From Siphonodentalium dalli (lineage: Eukaryota > Mollusca > Scaphopoda > Gadilida > Siphonodentaliidae): a stretch of DNA of 64,000 bases. Below the pieces are notes generated by a model. It searched no databases, had not been told where the DNA came from, and saw only the letters and a program-made list of their open reading frames with translations. Location of the stretch: assembly GCA_032622095.1 (NCBI GenBank), contig CP136069.1, positions 18,057,326-18,121,325 of the forward strand, written 5' to 3'. A program made the translations under genes and the position numbers. The first letter of the stretch is position 1; each line of letters starts with the position of its first letter. Shown here piece after piece: positions 11,282-22,894 of this stretch.

Positions 11282-11912
11282 GGAGACTGGCGTGGGTGAA
11301 TGTGAAAGTTTGGAATCACGTTAAATAGAGTTACTTCCCATACATCACTCATCGCAGTCACTCCCATCTGCCGTACTCGTATTTAAGTTTGCGCAGTACT
11401 ATTTGACTTCGCGCACTTTGAATTCCCGCTCCCTGCAGCGCGAGTTCAAAACCGACCAAACTGTTTTCGTAAAAGTATTATATTTCATGATACATGTAGC
11501 TTCAGTTCTTAATTTCCCCTGAAGATATATGTATGCCAAAGACCACGCTACGAAACGTTAGATCAAGTATAACATAACTGCGTCATGATGTTGTCGTGGA
11601 GGCGATACATGCTTATCCATGTATGGTCCAAATAAAAAATATGATAGTTAAATATTATGGACATCATTGAGTTGAACTCGAAAGAAGTAAAACCACGTGG
11701 TTTTGACATGTGAAATCTCGTTATTGGAGAGTAATTATTAATGAAAATAAGAACTATCAATTTATATTTACATGTTCAATTATTGCTGATAGTTGGTTTA
11801 CAGACGTTTATGTTGTTCGCATGAACCTACTTAGATCGCCTTTGGCATCTTTAACAAGTTCCGTTGCAAAACATTGTCCGTAGTAGATCATTCACTATGA
11901 TTGGTACAAAGC
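11282..11912. other. Intronic sequence without recognised features
   Basis: No repeat partner, RNA gene or exon could be supported here on either strand. Confidence 0.4.
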
Positions 11913-12340
11913 TGCAAATAGCGTGTCTGCCATTTGCAGAATGAGGTCCCCAGAGGGTGAATTTATTGACGCTATCCCGCATAGCGGGCTAGCATCACTA
12001 AATTTACCATCTGGTGACCTCATTCTGCTAAGGCCCTAAACTGCTATGGCAGACCAAGGATCAGATTGAAGTTCCCCAGTTGAACTTGGTGATGTTCACC
12101 CATTGGGCACCTCAATTATGAATTTTATCTTCTGCAAATTAGGGGATATAGAAACTTCATAGAAGGGAAAATTAACTATAAACAATGTTAATTTGATTAT
12201 AGATACTTCCCAGAAGATGAGGCCTAAGCAGAATGAGGTCTCCAGAGGGTGAATTTGGTGATGCTAACCCGCTGTGCGGGATAGCATCACTAAATTCACC
12301 CTCTGGGGACCTCATTCTGCAAACAGACACGCTATTTGCA
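11913..12340. mobile_element. Inverted-repeat element with two 90-bp hairpins
   Basis: The left end (TGCAAATAGCGTGTCTG...) and right end (CAGACACGCTATTTGCA) are inverted copies. Just inside each end lies a palindrome of about 90 bp built on GCAGAATGAGGTC and GGTGAATTT (about 11,938-12,028 and 12,229-12,320). Each palindrome folds on itself and also pairs with the other. Its loops contain a CCCGC(A/T)(T/G)(A/T)GCGGG core. It is non-coding and fold-back-like. Confidence 0.7.
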
Positions 12341-12441
12341 TGCTTGGATTGGTGAGTATAGCACATACTTTACCTCCAACCGAATAAAATTATGTGAGAC
12401 AAACTTTAAGAAATGCACAGACTAAGACTAATCCGTCTATC

Positions 12442-12720
12442 ATACCTACGTCACACTGCTGACCCATCCACCCAATCCCACAGAGACATGAATGTCCACC
12501 AGCCGTATTAATACATTGTATACGTATATATATATTACCTACGTCACACCGCTGACCCATCCACCCAATCCCACAGAGACATGAATGTCCACCAGCCGTA
12601 TTAATACATTGTATACGTATATATATATTACCTACGTCACACCGCTGACCCATCCACCCAATCACACAGAGACACGAATGTCCACCAGCCGTATTGATAC
12701 ATTGTATACGTATATATATA
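12442..12720 (-). repeat. Three 93-bp tandem copies of an EGF exon end plus donor site
   Basis: The last two thirds of the EGF exon at 12,725-12,841, its 5' splice site and about 24 bases of intron are repeated at an exact 93-base period (unit starts at 12,442, 12,535, 12,628 and 12,721). Because 93 is 31 codons, the frame stays open across the array and each copy keeps a donor and four EGF-type cysteines. Copies differ at V/G and R/Q positions. The array may be silent intron sequence or may offer alternative donors that lengthen the protein by 31-residue steps. Confidence 0.85.
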
Positions 12721-12724
12721 TTAC

Positions 12725-12841
12725 CTACGTCACACCGCTGACCCATCCACCCAATCACACAGAGACACGAATGTCCACCAGCCGTATTGATACATTGCCC
12801 ATGGATGCACTTCGTTTCCGAAAGATTGCATTCGTTGATAT
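12725..12841 (-). CDS. EGF-like domain exon (second EGF of lectin/EGF gene)
   Basis: A 117-base phase 1-1 exon, acceptor ATATCCAG and donor GTAATA. It codes for 39 residues beginning DINEC, with six cysteines (landmarks CIHGQC, GGHSCLC, GWMGQRC). Length and phase equal those of the exon at 3,483-3,599, which suggests exon duplication within the gene. The 3' part of the exon has been copied three times downstream. The aromatic residue usual in cbEGF (Y/F after GG) is His here. Confidence 0.8.
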
Positions 12842-13677
12842 CTGGATATATAACGAAAATATGTCTTAGGGTACGTTCACATGCTGGACGCAATTTGCTA
12901 AGACATTTACAGACAATTTATCGCAGAGGGCTCTAGTGTGCTATGATATGAACGACAAATTACTATGAAATGCGCAAACAGCACTAAATATGCAATTAAA
13001 TATACATGTACAAAATATATACCGTGTAGCCTTCACATAGCCGGAAATCATCAGTTGGGCATGCAATGACTCGCGGTGTTTCGTCGCTACAATATATATA
13101 TATACGATAGATGAATATATGATGTATGTTCCGGACTGCCAAGCTCAACTGCTCAGAATTGTTCAAAAGATAGCCATCAGTGACGAATTTTGTGAAAATT
13201 TGCCATCGGAAGCTTTTGTTACTGTTCGGTGAACACAATACATGTATGTCGATAAATAAGTTAACCCTTTTTATGACGGCAGTTGCGCTGGTGCAACATT
13301 AGTGACCCCGTGCCAGTGCATTCTCTTATATATACAGGGAATTGATTAGTATATATTTACATACTAAGTGTGATTATCACTAAATCCAGCATACCGATTG
13401 GTCGGCGCTCACTGACTAGTTGCAGTTATTTCTCGGTGAACGCGCAAGAGCTCATAACTGCAGCCCCATAATTACATTGCCGCGTTATAGGTTTCGGAAA
13501 TAAGAACGCGTAATGTTTTGGGAGCAGGATTGACTTAATAAGTCATCAGGTTTCAATATAAAGAAATTGTCCCTGTTAACGTTTGCTAAGGGTGCTATGG
13601 GATATTATGGGCTGGCTTTGTCACGATACACTTTTCGATTTAAATACATTTACAAAGGCGGCTTTTTCGCTAAATGT

Positions 13678-13811
13678 ATATAAATATAAGGATTAACTGT
13701 CATGTGGACTGTTTTTATGGAGATGTTCGGGTTTTACACAAGTTATGACCACTTACCTCACGGTTACATCTCAATAAAAACAGTCCACATGGCAGTTAAT
13801 CCTTATATATG
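13678..13811. repeat. Hairpin, arms about 36 bp
   Basis: GGATTAACTGTCATGTGGAC at about 13,690 is matched by its inverted copy GTCCACATGGCAGTTAATCC at about 13,783. Both extend through a TTTTTAT/ATAAAAA pair and outer TATAAG/CTTATA. The loop is about 60 bases. It is a fold-back element of unknown family. Confidence 0.7.
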
Positions 13812-14128
13812 AACTACGAAGTATATCTTACGTACATGTATGTGGGAGAAATTGTAAACAATTGAAAGAGTGCTGTGCTGCTGGCAGTTTGTTAAGGGTA
13901 CATATATGTGGAGCCTGTAGCCAATTTACTAGGCTAATAAAATACGAACATGACTTTAAATCAATATCATTCATAGTAGGGTCAGAATAAGTATAAGACA
14001 CACTTTAATTTAATATTAATGTATAATTAAATGGCATATTATCATATGTAATCGTCATTACATCCTTGGTGCCCGGCCTTAGGACAAATCGACGTATCAA
14101 ATATTACAGCTTATCTGATACTCGGTAA

Positions 14129-14801
14129 TGGTACGTTCATAAGCTGGCATGTTTGCACGGTATTGTTTTCAGGCATTTCGTCGTGGAAAACGATATGGTG
14201 CCAGAATATGAACGGAAACAAGCATACAAAATTCATAAGTACCGCAGCTAACGTGCAGAGTAAAATTTATGAAGTTCCACCTGTATCGATGCTACCGGGA
14301 TTTGTCTGGAAATAGCATGCACTTATCTCACAAGAATGAATCGTACAGGTATATGAATCGTACAGGTATATGAATCGTACAGGTATATGAATCGTACAGG
14401 TATATATGAATCGTACATGTATATATGAATCGTACAGGTATATGAATCGTACAGGTATATGAATCGTACAGGTATATGAATCGTACAGGTATATGAATCG
14501 TACAGGTATATGAATCGTACAGTTATATGAATCGTACAGTTATATGAATCGTACAGGTATATGAATCGTACAGGTATATGAATCGTACAGGTATATGAAT
14601 CGTACAGGTATATGAAGCTAAGCAAATGCCAGTAGCACCATTACAAGTGGAACTTAAGAAATTTCAATTATCATGTCGTTCGCTTTGGTAAAGTTGCATG
14701 TTATATGCACGTTTCCGTTCAAATTCTGGAACCAATATGGATTTCTATGACGAAATGCCTGCAAAACATACCTTGCAAACTTGCCAGCGTATGAACGTAC
14801 C
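14129..14801. mobile_element. MITE with GTACGTTCATA ends, copy 2, carrying a minisatellite
   Basis: The ends match those of 7,362-7,800: GGTACGTTCATAAGCTGGC at the left and an inverted GCCAGCGTATGAACGTACC at the right, with matching sub-terminal blocks. Its centre has been expanded by a 17-bp tandem repeat (14,331-14,615) that the other copy lacks. Confidence 0.7.
14331..14615. repeat. 17-bp tandem repeat (GAATCGTACAGGTATAT), about 16 copies
   Basis: Near-perfect copies of a 17-base unit, with a few units extended by an extra AT step or changed to CAGTTATAT. No spacers are present, so it is not a CRISPR array. Units are very uniform, which points to recent expansion. The minus-strand open frame across it is a by-product. 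Confidence 0.9.
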
Positions 14802-14948
14802 CTAAGTGTTATGGGAGACGACTTAAAATACGCTTTAAGCTTGTTGAATCCCCGCAAGTAAAACTATATTCTGTAGCAATTAACGGTCACGTATTATGTG
14901 TATGTTATATTATTTGGAAAAATCTGTTTACACTGAGTGTTACAGTAA

Positions 14949-15455
14949 TATGTGACCCGCCATATCAAATCCAGTCGGAAGTCGGGATTTTTTTACCCTG
15001 TGCCAATGCATTCTCTTATATATGCGAGTCGCATATATAAGAGAATGCATTGGCCTAACAATTTTGTATCATGTTTTTTAAATAAATGTTTCTTACAATT
15101 TAGGACATAAAATAAAAAAACATCCATTACCCTGCAGGGAGCCCCACACATATACAGAAGCACCTAGAAGAGTGTCGTCTGCTCATGTTTGTCTGGGGCT
15201 CTGTATGGGTGAAATTATAAATGGTTAAAGAATACAAGAACAAGTTATTAAAATTGTAAAAAATTGTTAGGCCAATGCATTCTCTTATATATGCGAGGCG
15301 ACCTAGGGTAAAACAAATCCCGACTTCCGACTGGATTTGATATGGCGGGTATATTAACCCATAGAGAGCCCCACACAGCCTGGAACAGACGACACTATGT
15401 AGTGCATGCTTCCATCTGTGTGAGGCTCCCTGTGGGTTATATCGCGGGTCACATA
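14949..15455. mobile_element. MITE family E, copy 1 (nested palindromes)
   Basis: The left end reads TGTGACCCGCCATATCAAAT. The sequence GGATTTGATATGGCGGG at about 15,333 is the inverted copy, and a further GCGGGTCACATAT ends the unit at about 15,455. Inside are a palindrome at 15,003-15,053 and half of another at 15,272-15,300, both built on CCAATGCATTCTCTTATATA. It is the counterpart of 26,062-26,530, with an extra internal rearrangement around 15,355-15,440. Confidence 0.65.
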
Positions 15456-15570
15456 TCTCCTTTGAAATGAGCTTCTTGTGACAATACTCCAAAAGACCTC
15501 ACGGTTTGTACCAATTCCGTCCGATGGTGTATTGTAAAGGGGCACTGCTATTTGGTTGTGATGTACTTGC

Positions 15571-15666
15571 CTTGATCACAAAACTTTCCTGTCCAGCCCG
15601 GACGACAAACACAGTCGCCACCTTGGCAGTGTCCATTTTTACACTCCGATAACACACATTGTGGAT
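15571..15666 (-). CDS. EGF-like domain exon (first EGF of lectin/EGF gene), GC donor
   Basis: A 96-base phase 1-1 exon, acceptor CCCTACAG. It codes for 32 residues with six cysteines in compact EGF spacing (SECKNGHC, DCVCRPGW, GKFCD). It lacks the DINE start, so it is probably a non-calcium-binding EGF module of the tenascin/Notch short type. The donor reads AAG|GCAAGT, a GC-AG intron with otherwise perfect consensus. It follows the lectin exons at 18-20 kb and precedes the cbEGF-type exons. A partial copy of the acceptor region lies just upstream at about 15,684-15,735. Confidence 0.75.
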
Positions 15667-16044
15667 CTGTAGGGAGATAAAGCGACATTGTTTACACTCC
15701 GATAACACGCATTGTGAATCTGTAGGGAGATAAAGCGAATTGCGCTCTTCACTGTAAACAATATTTATTCTTCCCATAATACTCATTAATAAAAATGCGT
15801 TATGCACATTTAACAAAATACATAATATGAAGGTGAGATATGATCGGAAGAGACGATCGGGCAGCCACTCCCGCCCAACATTAAAGTGATCAGGAATGTG
15901 GTTCAAGGGCCTCCGTTGGGGGTGTCCAACTTGGCATAATGTGGACCTCCCCCATTGACCCAGACCGAGGGAAATTCAAGATGCACCCGATTGGGCTGTA
16001 ATATTACCCACTGCATGGTACCTTAACGCTTTCGTTTTCCCTTA

Positions 16045-16100
16045 GAACATGTTCAGATAATAAGTTCAATAGGTCGTTTGTTGAACTTATTATTTGATAA
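16045..16100. repeat. Short hairpin (AATAAGTTCAA)
   Basis: AGATAATAAGTTCAATAGG pairs with the inverted TTGAACTTATTATTTGA a few bases on. A related motif lies at about 28,098-28,135. Function unknown. Confidence 0.45.
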
Positions 16101-16904
16101 TTTACCACCAATAAATAGGACTCCTTCTGCACTTTTATTATCTGTCGTCTACTTATTTTTGTTACTGACCCCTCCCCACCCCAAATGACCATTCCAATAT
16201 ATACTTTTATAACTGAGTGGGAACATCCATTTATTATAGAAAGGGTTAAGATTTCCAACTATTTGAAATTGCAAACCAAACACCACCCCTATGGTTATAA
16301 TGTTTCCAGCGGAGGTCATTTCAGTCTAAACAATAGAAATTAGAAAACTGTTCGAGTTGTGGTGTAAATACAACAAACTTCACACTATATACTGATTACT
16401 ATGGGGGTTGGTTTAGCGACAGGTTGTCGATGCTTCGTCATTGGTCGTGAAAATTTACTATCATAACCAGTTGGGAATTAATGGGACAACCTCTATCACG
16501 GTGGGTAATCACGTGATTTCGAAGTTGGTGAGTACCACGCATACAAAATGGCCGAGGCTGATGCAAACTCATCATATAATATAATATATGAGGGACTGAC
16601 ACAAAACATAGCATTCTGACTGTTACGAGCATAAGCTTGTTTATTTTTGAAAAAAGTTGATACCTTATTTGTTTGAAAACACTCCGTGGTTTTCTATAAC
16701 ATTCTGTCCAAAGTTGCCAGTCGGAGGTGCATGCATGGAATACACTAGTACATAGATCTTGGAGAATCCTTCGACTGACAACTTTGGTCAGAATGTTTGA
16801 GAAAACAAATGTGAATTTGGACATAAATGAGGTACATGTATCAGCTTGTTTGAAATAAATATAGCATCCGCTCGTATGTGACAAAATGCTATATAATATA
16901 TATG

Positions 16905-17440
16905 TTTATTACATGGTCCTACCATTATTCCATTCAATAAACCCATTCTATAAACTGTGATACTAAACGTTCGTTTAATAACAAGAAATAGTGCCAGGTT
17001 GACCCCTTCGACTTCCGGTTTGTCGTCTGTTTACATTCCCTCCGCTATATCCCAAAAATACTATGGCTTCCAATATTTTAACCAACAAACTGTAATAAAT
17101 GAAGAGTTTGAAAAGTTATGTCATTAAATATATGCCATTAAATGCGCCAAAGTGTCTTTATTTATCTGGGACTATTTATTTACGCGGCAAACAACGCGTA
17201 GTTACGCGAAACGTCATCGCATGCCTTATACATAAGATGTTAGTTTCGCGTCCCATTTGTTGATTTAAGTATGTTTTGTCGAGGTTTTGGATCATGTAAT
17301 AAATAGAATCTACAACTCGTCCCCAGTTTATAGCGGAATTTACAAAACTCGTCCAGTGAATTAGGTCTGGACCTCACCAAATTCTCGGTACAGACCTAAT
17401 TTACTGGGGACGAGTTGTAGATCCTCTATATCCTAGTTTG
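16905..17440. repeat. Dispersed repeat family B, copy 2
   Basis: It aligns with 2,190-2,725 over its full length, with point changes and small indels. The 3' end holds the same inverted pair, ACAACTCGTCCCCAGTTTAT against GGGGACGAGTTGTAGATCC. Confidence 0.7.
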
Positions 17441-17659
17441 TCACATTTTGCCTCGTTTCTGTTAGCGTTTTCGATCGATTGGGCCACTTCGAATGCGTGA
17501 TACTCATCAACTCGAAATCACGTGATTCGTCACTGTGAAGATGCTATAGGAGCTCCACTGATGATGAAACACTTTTGAAACAATTCGTCGGGAAGCTACA
17601 TCGCTTGATCACGACACCATGAAAGGTACTAACTTCCCGAGCTAATGCTTGCTCTATGA

Positions 17660-18180
17660 TATCCCCATTGCATCGGGGGGGGGGGTCGGGAAAAAAATTC
17701 AGGCACGTATGCTGACTTTTTTTTTACTTTTGACCCTTGTTGGGGCCCACCCACCCCCGCGTCCAAAATTGTTTCCGTTTTCGGCAGTTTTTTTCCGACC
17801 ATTTTTGGACACCCACCAAACAGATGTATATGAATTTCTGTGCATACTATTAGTCATGGATATTAACATTGACATGTAAATAGGAACGAGTCATTTTGGG
17901 GTCTTTGGCCAAAAAAAACATGGCTGTCAGCGGCCATCTTGGATTTCAAAATTCAATCCATTAGCATGGGATACAGGCTATACTGTTTGTCTGATCACCA
18001 TGAAATTTGTCATGTATGTTAATATTGACATATAGATGTATTTTAAGCCAACTCATTGCAAAAACAGTCAAAAAGACTTGCAGGAAATATATTTTTGAGT
18101 TGCGGAAAAAATTGTTAGTTGGTCCCATCGACCACCCACCCACCCCGGCATACGTGCCCGGAAAATACCCACCCCTCGTG
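17660..18180. mobile_element. Inverted-repeat element with GCACGTATGC ends
   Basis: A G-run followed by TCGGGAAAAAAATTCAGGCA at the left is matched by the inverted GCATACGTGCCCGGAAAATA then C-rich sequence at the right, giving imperfect arms of about 30 bp. The interior shows no coding sequence and contains two related TATTAACATTGACATGTA-like segments. Confidence 0.5.
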
Positions 18181-18336
18181 ATTGCAGTGTAAGTTAGTGC
18201 ATCGTGTCAAACGTGACACAACAGGGTGTGCCAAGGAGACAGCGAACAGCAATATGGTCTATTAATCTTCATCAATAAATTTCGCCTAGTATGTGTCATA
18301 ACTGGACAGTTGACGAATATTGTGGGAAACGGTTAC

Positions 18337-18465
18337 CTTTCTCACAAATGAAATTGTGAGCCGTTCCACAGTCTACGGTCCTCCAGAAAGAATCTGGGCT
18401 TATACTAACACAGTCTTGATTTCCTGGAAATCCAAACCAAGCTGTGTATCCAGTGAGCGGATCAT
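18337..18465 (-). CDS. C-type lectin domain B, second exon
   Basis: A 129-base phase 1-1 exon, acceptor AAACAG and donor GTAACC. It codes for the C-terminal half of a C-type lectin-like domain: AWFGFPGNQDCVS, then FWRTVDCG and the closing FICEK. These are the usual paired cysteines (C2-C3 loop) and the terminal beta strand. It joins in phase to the exon at 19,585-19,908. The EPN or QPD sugar-selectivity triplet is not seen, so calcium-dependent sugar binding is uncertain. Confidence 0.85.
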
Positions 18466-19584
18466 CTGTTTAAAGAAAATAATATGATAATATGCAAAGA
18501 ATATTACAAAGGATCGTGTAAATAGTCATGTACATATTTAGGCATAACGCATGGTACATAATATCGCTAATGTTTGATACTCGTGTAGATAGTTTGGATG
18601 TTAGTATGCATCGATATAACAACGATTTGGTCATCACATGTTGGTAGTATACGCATAAAATATAATAATGTATAGCATTGCATGTTAATGTCGCTGCATT
18701 TTAGCCGATAATTAAGCATGCCACTTTGAGACCTTATTTCCGCCCGATGAGTATAAACTTGAATAGCAAGGAGGGATCACACGGATACGGTGCCATTATA
18801 TAAAATGTTCTCTCTGTTTTGAGCATTTCATATGGATTAGATATGGTTCCATACGGAAAACATCTTTGTACAGTCTATAGGTTCGGAGTTTACTATTCGG
18901 TTCATTTACACTTTCGACATATTTATTTATATAGTCATTTTGCAGTCCTTCTATGATTAATTTGATATTAGGATCATTCAGACAAGTTTCTGATGTATAA
19001 ATGTCTCTTGTTTTAAGCCCGTCTGCGTATCTATAGATCTAGCCTAACATGGCCAAAACAGCTGTCTTGCCTGGATTGTCGCCCGCAAAGCATAATGACG
19101 TTTTGACGTCAATGACATGACCTCTTAACTGGTTTTCGTCAAGTTCCCCAACGAAATTGATCTAAAATGAATCGATTTATTTATAATATATGATTATAAA
19201 TAAATAAACAATTTGACTGTGCATTATCAAATGTATAGAAGTTCACTGGAAGTTGTGAACTAGTCAATTTTGTTGGTCGATTGCTTATTCCGCGCTTTTG
19301 TGCAACCATGGAGTCACGTGATTTTTCTTTTAATAAAGTGTACTCGAAAATTTCAGCGACACGGTATGTCATAAATTATCCGTGACACCACACGCACGTA
19401 CGTTACCCACGTGGCCAGATGAGTGGCCGTTTTGGGGCATTGGCTTTTTGTGAACAAAGAAGTAAAGAAGTAAAATTCTGACAAAATATGATTACAACTT
19501 GTCCTTTGACAAATTTTCGGGGATTATTAGTATTAAACATTGGAATAGCAATCTGAATTCCTTGAACGTGGTACATGCACTCAC

Positions 19585-19908
19585 CGTAGTTTTTGTTCCA
19601 TGTAAACAGTTCGTCATCTTTGTCGAGCACAGCTCCTGTCCAAAAACTTTTACCGTTGAAATTGTGGTCAGCGAAGATGGCACTTTCTGTCGCTTTTACG
19701 AGGACCTCGTTATCCAGTATGGCGATGTCACCAGCGTATGTACCACCGAGGCTCCCTATGCAGTATGTTCTCGCATTGGACCAATGCGTAGGTCCCGTGC
19801 CTTTAACAAATATGCAATCGCTTCCGTGCGAAATCAGCAGACACGTTGGTGAGTTGTGTGTTGGGCATGGTGTGAATGGGTGCTGGCGAATGTGGTCGCA
19901 GTCTGTAT
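19585..19908 (-). CDS. C-type lectin domain B, first exon
   Basis: A 324-base phase 1-1 exon, acceptor TTACTCAG and donor GTGAGT. The first about 30 residues are a Cys-rich linker. The lectin fold then starts at CIFVKGTGPTHWSNARTYC, followed by the helix region DIAILDNEVLVKATESA and the SFWTGAVLD strand that takes the place of the WIGL motif. It continues in frame into the exon at 18,337-18,465. C-type lectin-like domains act outside the cell in sugar or protein recognition. In this gene the lectin modules come first and the EGF modules after. Confidence 0.85.
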
Positions 19909-20321
19909 CTGAGTAAAGAGACATCCCATCGTTAGTATATATCAGTCATGGAAGTTTTTGTTTTATAAGTTTTTTTGTTCTTGACAAAAGAATAACACAG
20001 AGCAAAATTACGGTGTCCTTTCGCACATCTCATATCCCAGACAGAGCAGAGTAGTGGATATATAATCTGAATGGCAATCTGATGTAATTTAACTGATTGA
20101 ACGACTTGGTTAAGATATAGGTTTAGATCGAGGTTACACTTTTAGGGCATTTCGAAGATGGGACCATTTATATTCAAATTCAAAGTCATGCCGCATTCGA
20201 CAGTGTATTCAGTCATGGAAGTTATGCACGGAGAACAGTGTTGCTATATCACTCAATCTGTGAAATTTCAAGATGCCACATCAGATTTTGTATCCATAAA
20301 TTGTTATTTTTGGCTACGAGA

Positions 20322-20686
20322 TTAACCCTTTACCCAACAGAACGCCCAGAAACGCCCTAACAGCCTAAATTATCTTCGGTCTGTCTCAATAAAACCATGG
20401 AAATATGGGTATCATTGGAACCGGCTCATTGAGCACATTGTGATAGTTACAGTTATGCCCTGTGCCAATGCATTCTCTTATATATGCGAGTCGACCATAG
20501 GTCGCCTCGCATATATAAGAGAATGCATTGGCCTAAAAAAAACTTTTTTTTAACACTTTTTACCATTTTTTCTTTAATATGTGTTAAGCCAATGCATTCT
20601 CTTATATATGCGAGGCGACCTATGGTCGACTCGCATATATAAGAGAATGCATTGGCACAGGGCCGTTCTGTTGGGTAAAGGGTTAA
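20322..20686. mobile_element. TTAA-bounded MITE with two 67-bp palindromes
   Basis: It starts TTAACCCTTTACCCAACAG and ends in the exact inverted form CTGTTGGGTAAAGGGTTAA. TTAA at both edges suggests a piggyBac-type insertion. Inside are two copies of the 67-bp palindrome (20,465-20,531 and 20,589-20,655) on either side of a T-rich spacer. It contains no coding sequence. Confidence 0.75.
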
Positions 20687-20859
20687 AGAATTTAGTCATG
20701 TCAAGGCTCGGCCCTATATATAATTCTATTTTGTATCTTGTTATTTTATCCACCTCTAATTTGTTGTCGGGCCACTGGTCGGGCAAAACTCCATTGTTTT
20801 TTTTCTGGAAAAAGCGAACGTCGTCGCTAGAATTTTATAGGTCACTCAATGGAGAGTGG

Positions 20860-21300
20860 CTAAAATGCAAGCTTGGCGCCAAGCTTGGCAGTTTTTAAGG
20901 CAGGTGACTAAAAGACAAGCTTGGCGTTTTCAAATTTTTTAAAAGCCTTTTAAACGCAGTTTTCGGGTGAATTATGCGGGAATAGCACCAGTTAATTACT
21001 TATATGGCCCATTTTCGTAAATTAATCGACAATAGTGGCAGTAATGTCCCCGATTGGTTGGTTAATAGGGGGCGTGGTCACAAAATCAAAACATCGTCTT
21101 TTTACGCAGATTTCTTGTCGGTTTTTGGTCGATTTCTCTTTTTAAACATCAGTTGGACTCAGTTTTTTATTCAAAACATGTTGAATGGTTATCATTTATC
21201 ACTCTCATAGTCGAGCTTGGCGGTTTTGAACATTATATGCGAAGAATTTTTGACTTTTAGATGACCGACCACCGAACCGCCAAGCTCGAATAAAAAATCT
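20860..21300. repeat. AAGCTTGGCG inverted repeats
   Basis: CAAGCTTGGCGCCAAGCTTG forms a perfect short palindrome near 20,870. TCGAGCTTGGCGGTTTTGAA near 21,214 pairs with ACCGCCAAGCTCGAAT near 21,278. Together they suggest a decayed fold-back element. Its edges are not clear. Confidence 0.4.
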
Positions 21301-21975
21301 AAATATTAAGCTGAATTTTCGCCGATTTCTCGTTTCTAAAACACGCAATGTCAGGTTCAGCTGTGTCTTCAGGGGTCGGATATGGTATTCGGAACGAAAT
21401 TGCGACAATTATCACGGCAGTATCGTGTGATACATGTAGTTAGTGCACGGCTACATACTCCAGTTTCAGTAACCATGGTGATATGCACGACAAAAGAGAA
21501 ATGCGAACACGACGTCGATTATCAGGGTACACGAACAGATTCGATGTTTATTTATATTTCTGGCGCCACGTGTTGGGAAATCCCCACGTAGTTTCCTGTC
21601 CGTACAATATTCACACCATATTAGGATTTTGCCTATATATGACAATAGCTCGCCGTTCAAGCTGCGCTGTCACAATGTTAGTATAAGACTGTGTGGCCTT
21701 TCCATCAGTGCTTTTATAGCAGCCCTCCAATACAGGTAGACATGTGACAAATCCAATGCTCGTTGTAATATGAAGATTGCAAATTTGATAAAAACTGGTT
21801 TCTAATAGAGAGCGCTATCAACACCAGTTGTATAATATTTCTATATATCTATTGTTTATATAATTCTATATCTCAATATCCTTATGTTGTACATGTATTA
21901 ACTTGGATGAGAGAATAAAGCATTGATTGTCTGGTTTTTCAATCAGCTGTTTTGACTATGGCAAACATCATGGAT

Positions 21976-22096
21976 ATGAATGACTGGAAGATCGATCGGG
22001 GTCATTGGGTTTTAACATTCGGGATTCACACACTTTGTTTAATTACTATGCCCGTCAAAACCCAATAACCCCAATAGATATTCCAGTCATTCCTTA
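21976..22096. repeat. Hairpin (GACTGGAAGATCGATCGGGG)
   Basis: The left arm ATGACTGGAAGATCGATCGG continues into GGTCATTGGGTTTT. The right arm is its inverted copy AAAACCCAATAACCCC...TATTCCAGTCAT. Arms are about 36 bp and the loop is about 45 bp. A smaller hairpin (GTGGTTTTAACCAC) follows at about 22,210-22,262. Confidence 0.65.
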
Positions 22097-22813
22097 TATG
22101 ACCTTTAATAATTACCAATTAAGTGACAACTAATTGTTTTGCAGTGACTCCTTATGATTACATATTGAATACACGCATAGTAGCCGAGAATACCAAATTT
22201 TCATCACGAGTGGAATTGTGGTTTTAACCACGAGCCTTTTGGCGAGTGGTTAAAACCATATTATACCATAATTGCCTGTTCTATTGTGTGTATAACACAT
22301 GTTTTGTAAATTTCATCTTAACACCACACTGTGGGTATACAGCTTCATACTGTGGGTATAAATTTCTACTGTGGGTGTAAATTTTCAAACGTAATTTCAT
22401 GTGTTAAAAAACGTGTATACCCATAGTAGAACTACATCGTAGTTATCAAAATACTTCCTATGTCACATTCATTTGAAATTGGAAGTTGTCATATCATTTT
22501 CAATGGAGGGGGAATAACACTATATCTTATGTTTCCCAGTTAGTATAGCACTAGCAAGCTACATTTGATTGTAATTCATGAAATTTTCCTCATATCTAAT
22601 TGATATTACACTTTTTACGACAAGATGACAAAATACGTTGGTAACTCAACTAAAATATCACGTTCACAGTTTATTACACCGGATAAGTTGATAATTCAAT
22701 GTTTTGGAGCTTCCTCTTTGCAATGGTATATAATATGGCATATATTTTATATAATGTGATCTGGGGGTTCGAAAATTAAATGGGCCTTTATACATGTACG
22801 TATATAATTGTTT

Positions 22814-22882
22814 AACCTACATATTCGGCAAATCACATATTTGTATGCTATTCTATCGGGGGTTGCGATAGAGTAGTACCAG
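22814..22882 (-). pseudogene. Partial tandem copy of lectin-domain A third exon
   Basis: A 74-base-period copy of the end of the exon at 22,895-22,992, including a YKYV(I/M)CRI-like coding end and a GTAGGT donor. It lacks an acceptor, so it is probably an inactive partial duplication downstream of the real exon in the direction of transcription. It could offer an alternative donor. Confidence 0.5.
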
Positions 22883-22894
22883 TGTATAACTTAC

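Noticed and set aside
12585-12869. Plus-strand frame of 94 codons with internal repeats
   Set aside because: It is antisense to the 93-bp EGF duplication. Its repeats come from that array.
14331-14615. Regular short repeats that could suggest a CRISPR array
   Set aside because: The units are contiguous 17-mers without spacers, and the genome is eukaryotic.
19499-19916. Two plus-strand open frames of 107-117 codons
   Set aside because: They are antisense to the lectin exon at 19,585-19,908, which has lectin motifs and matching splice sites.
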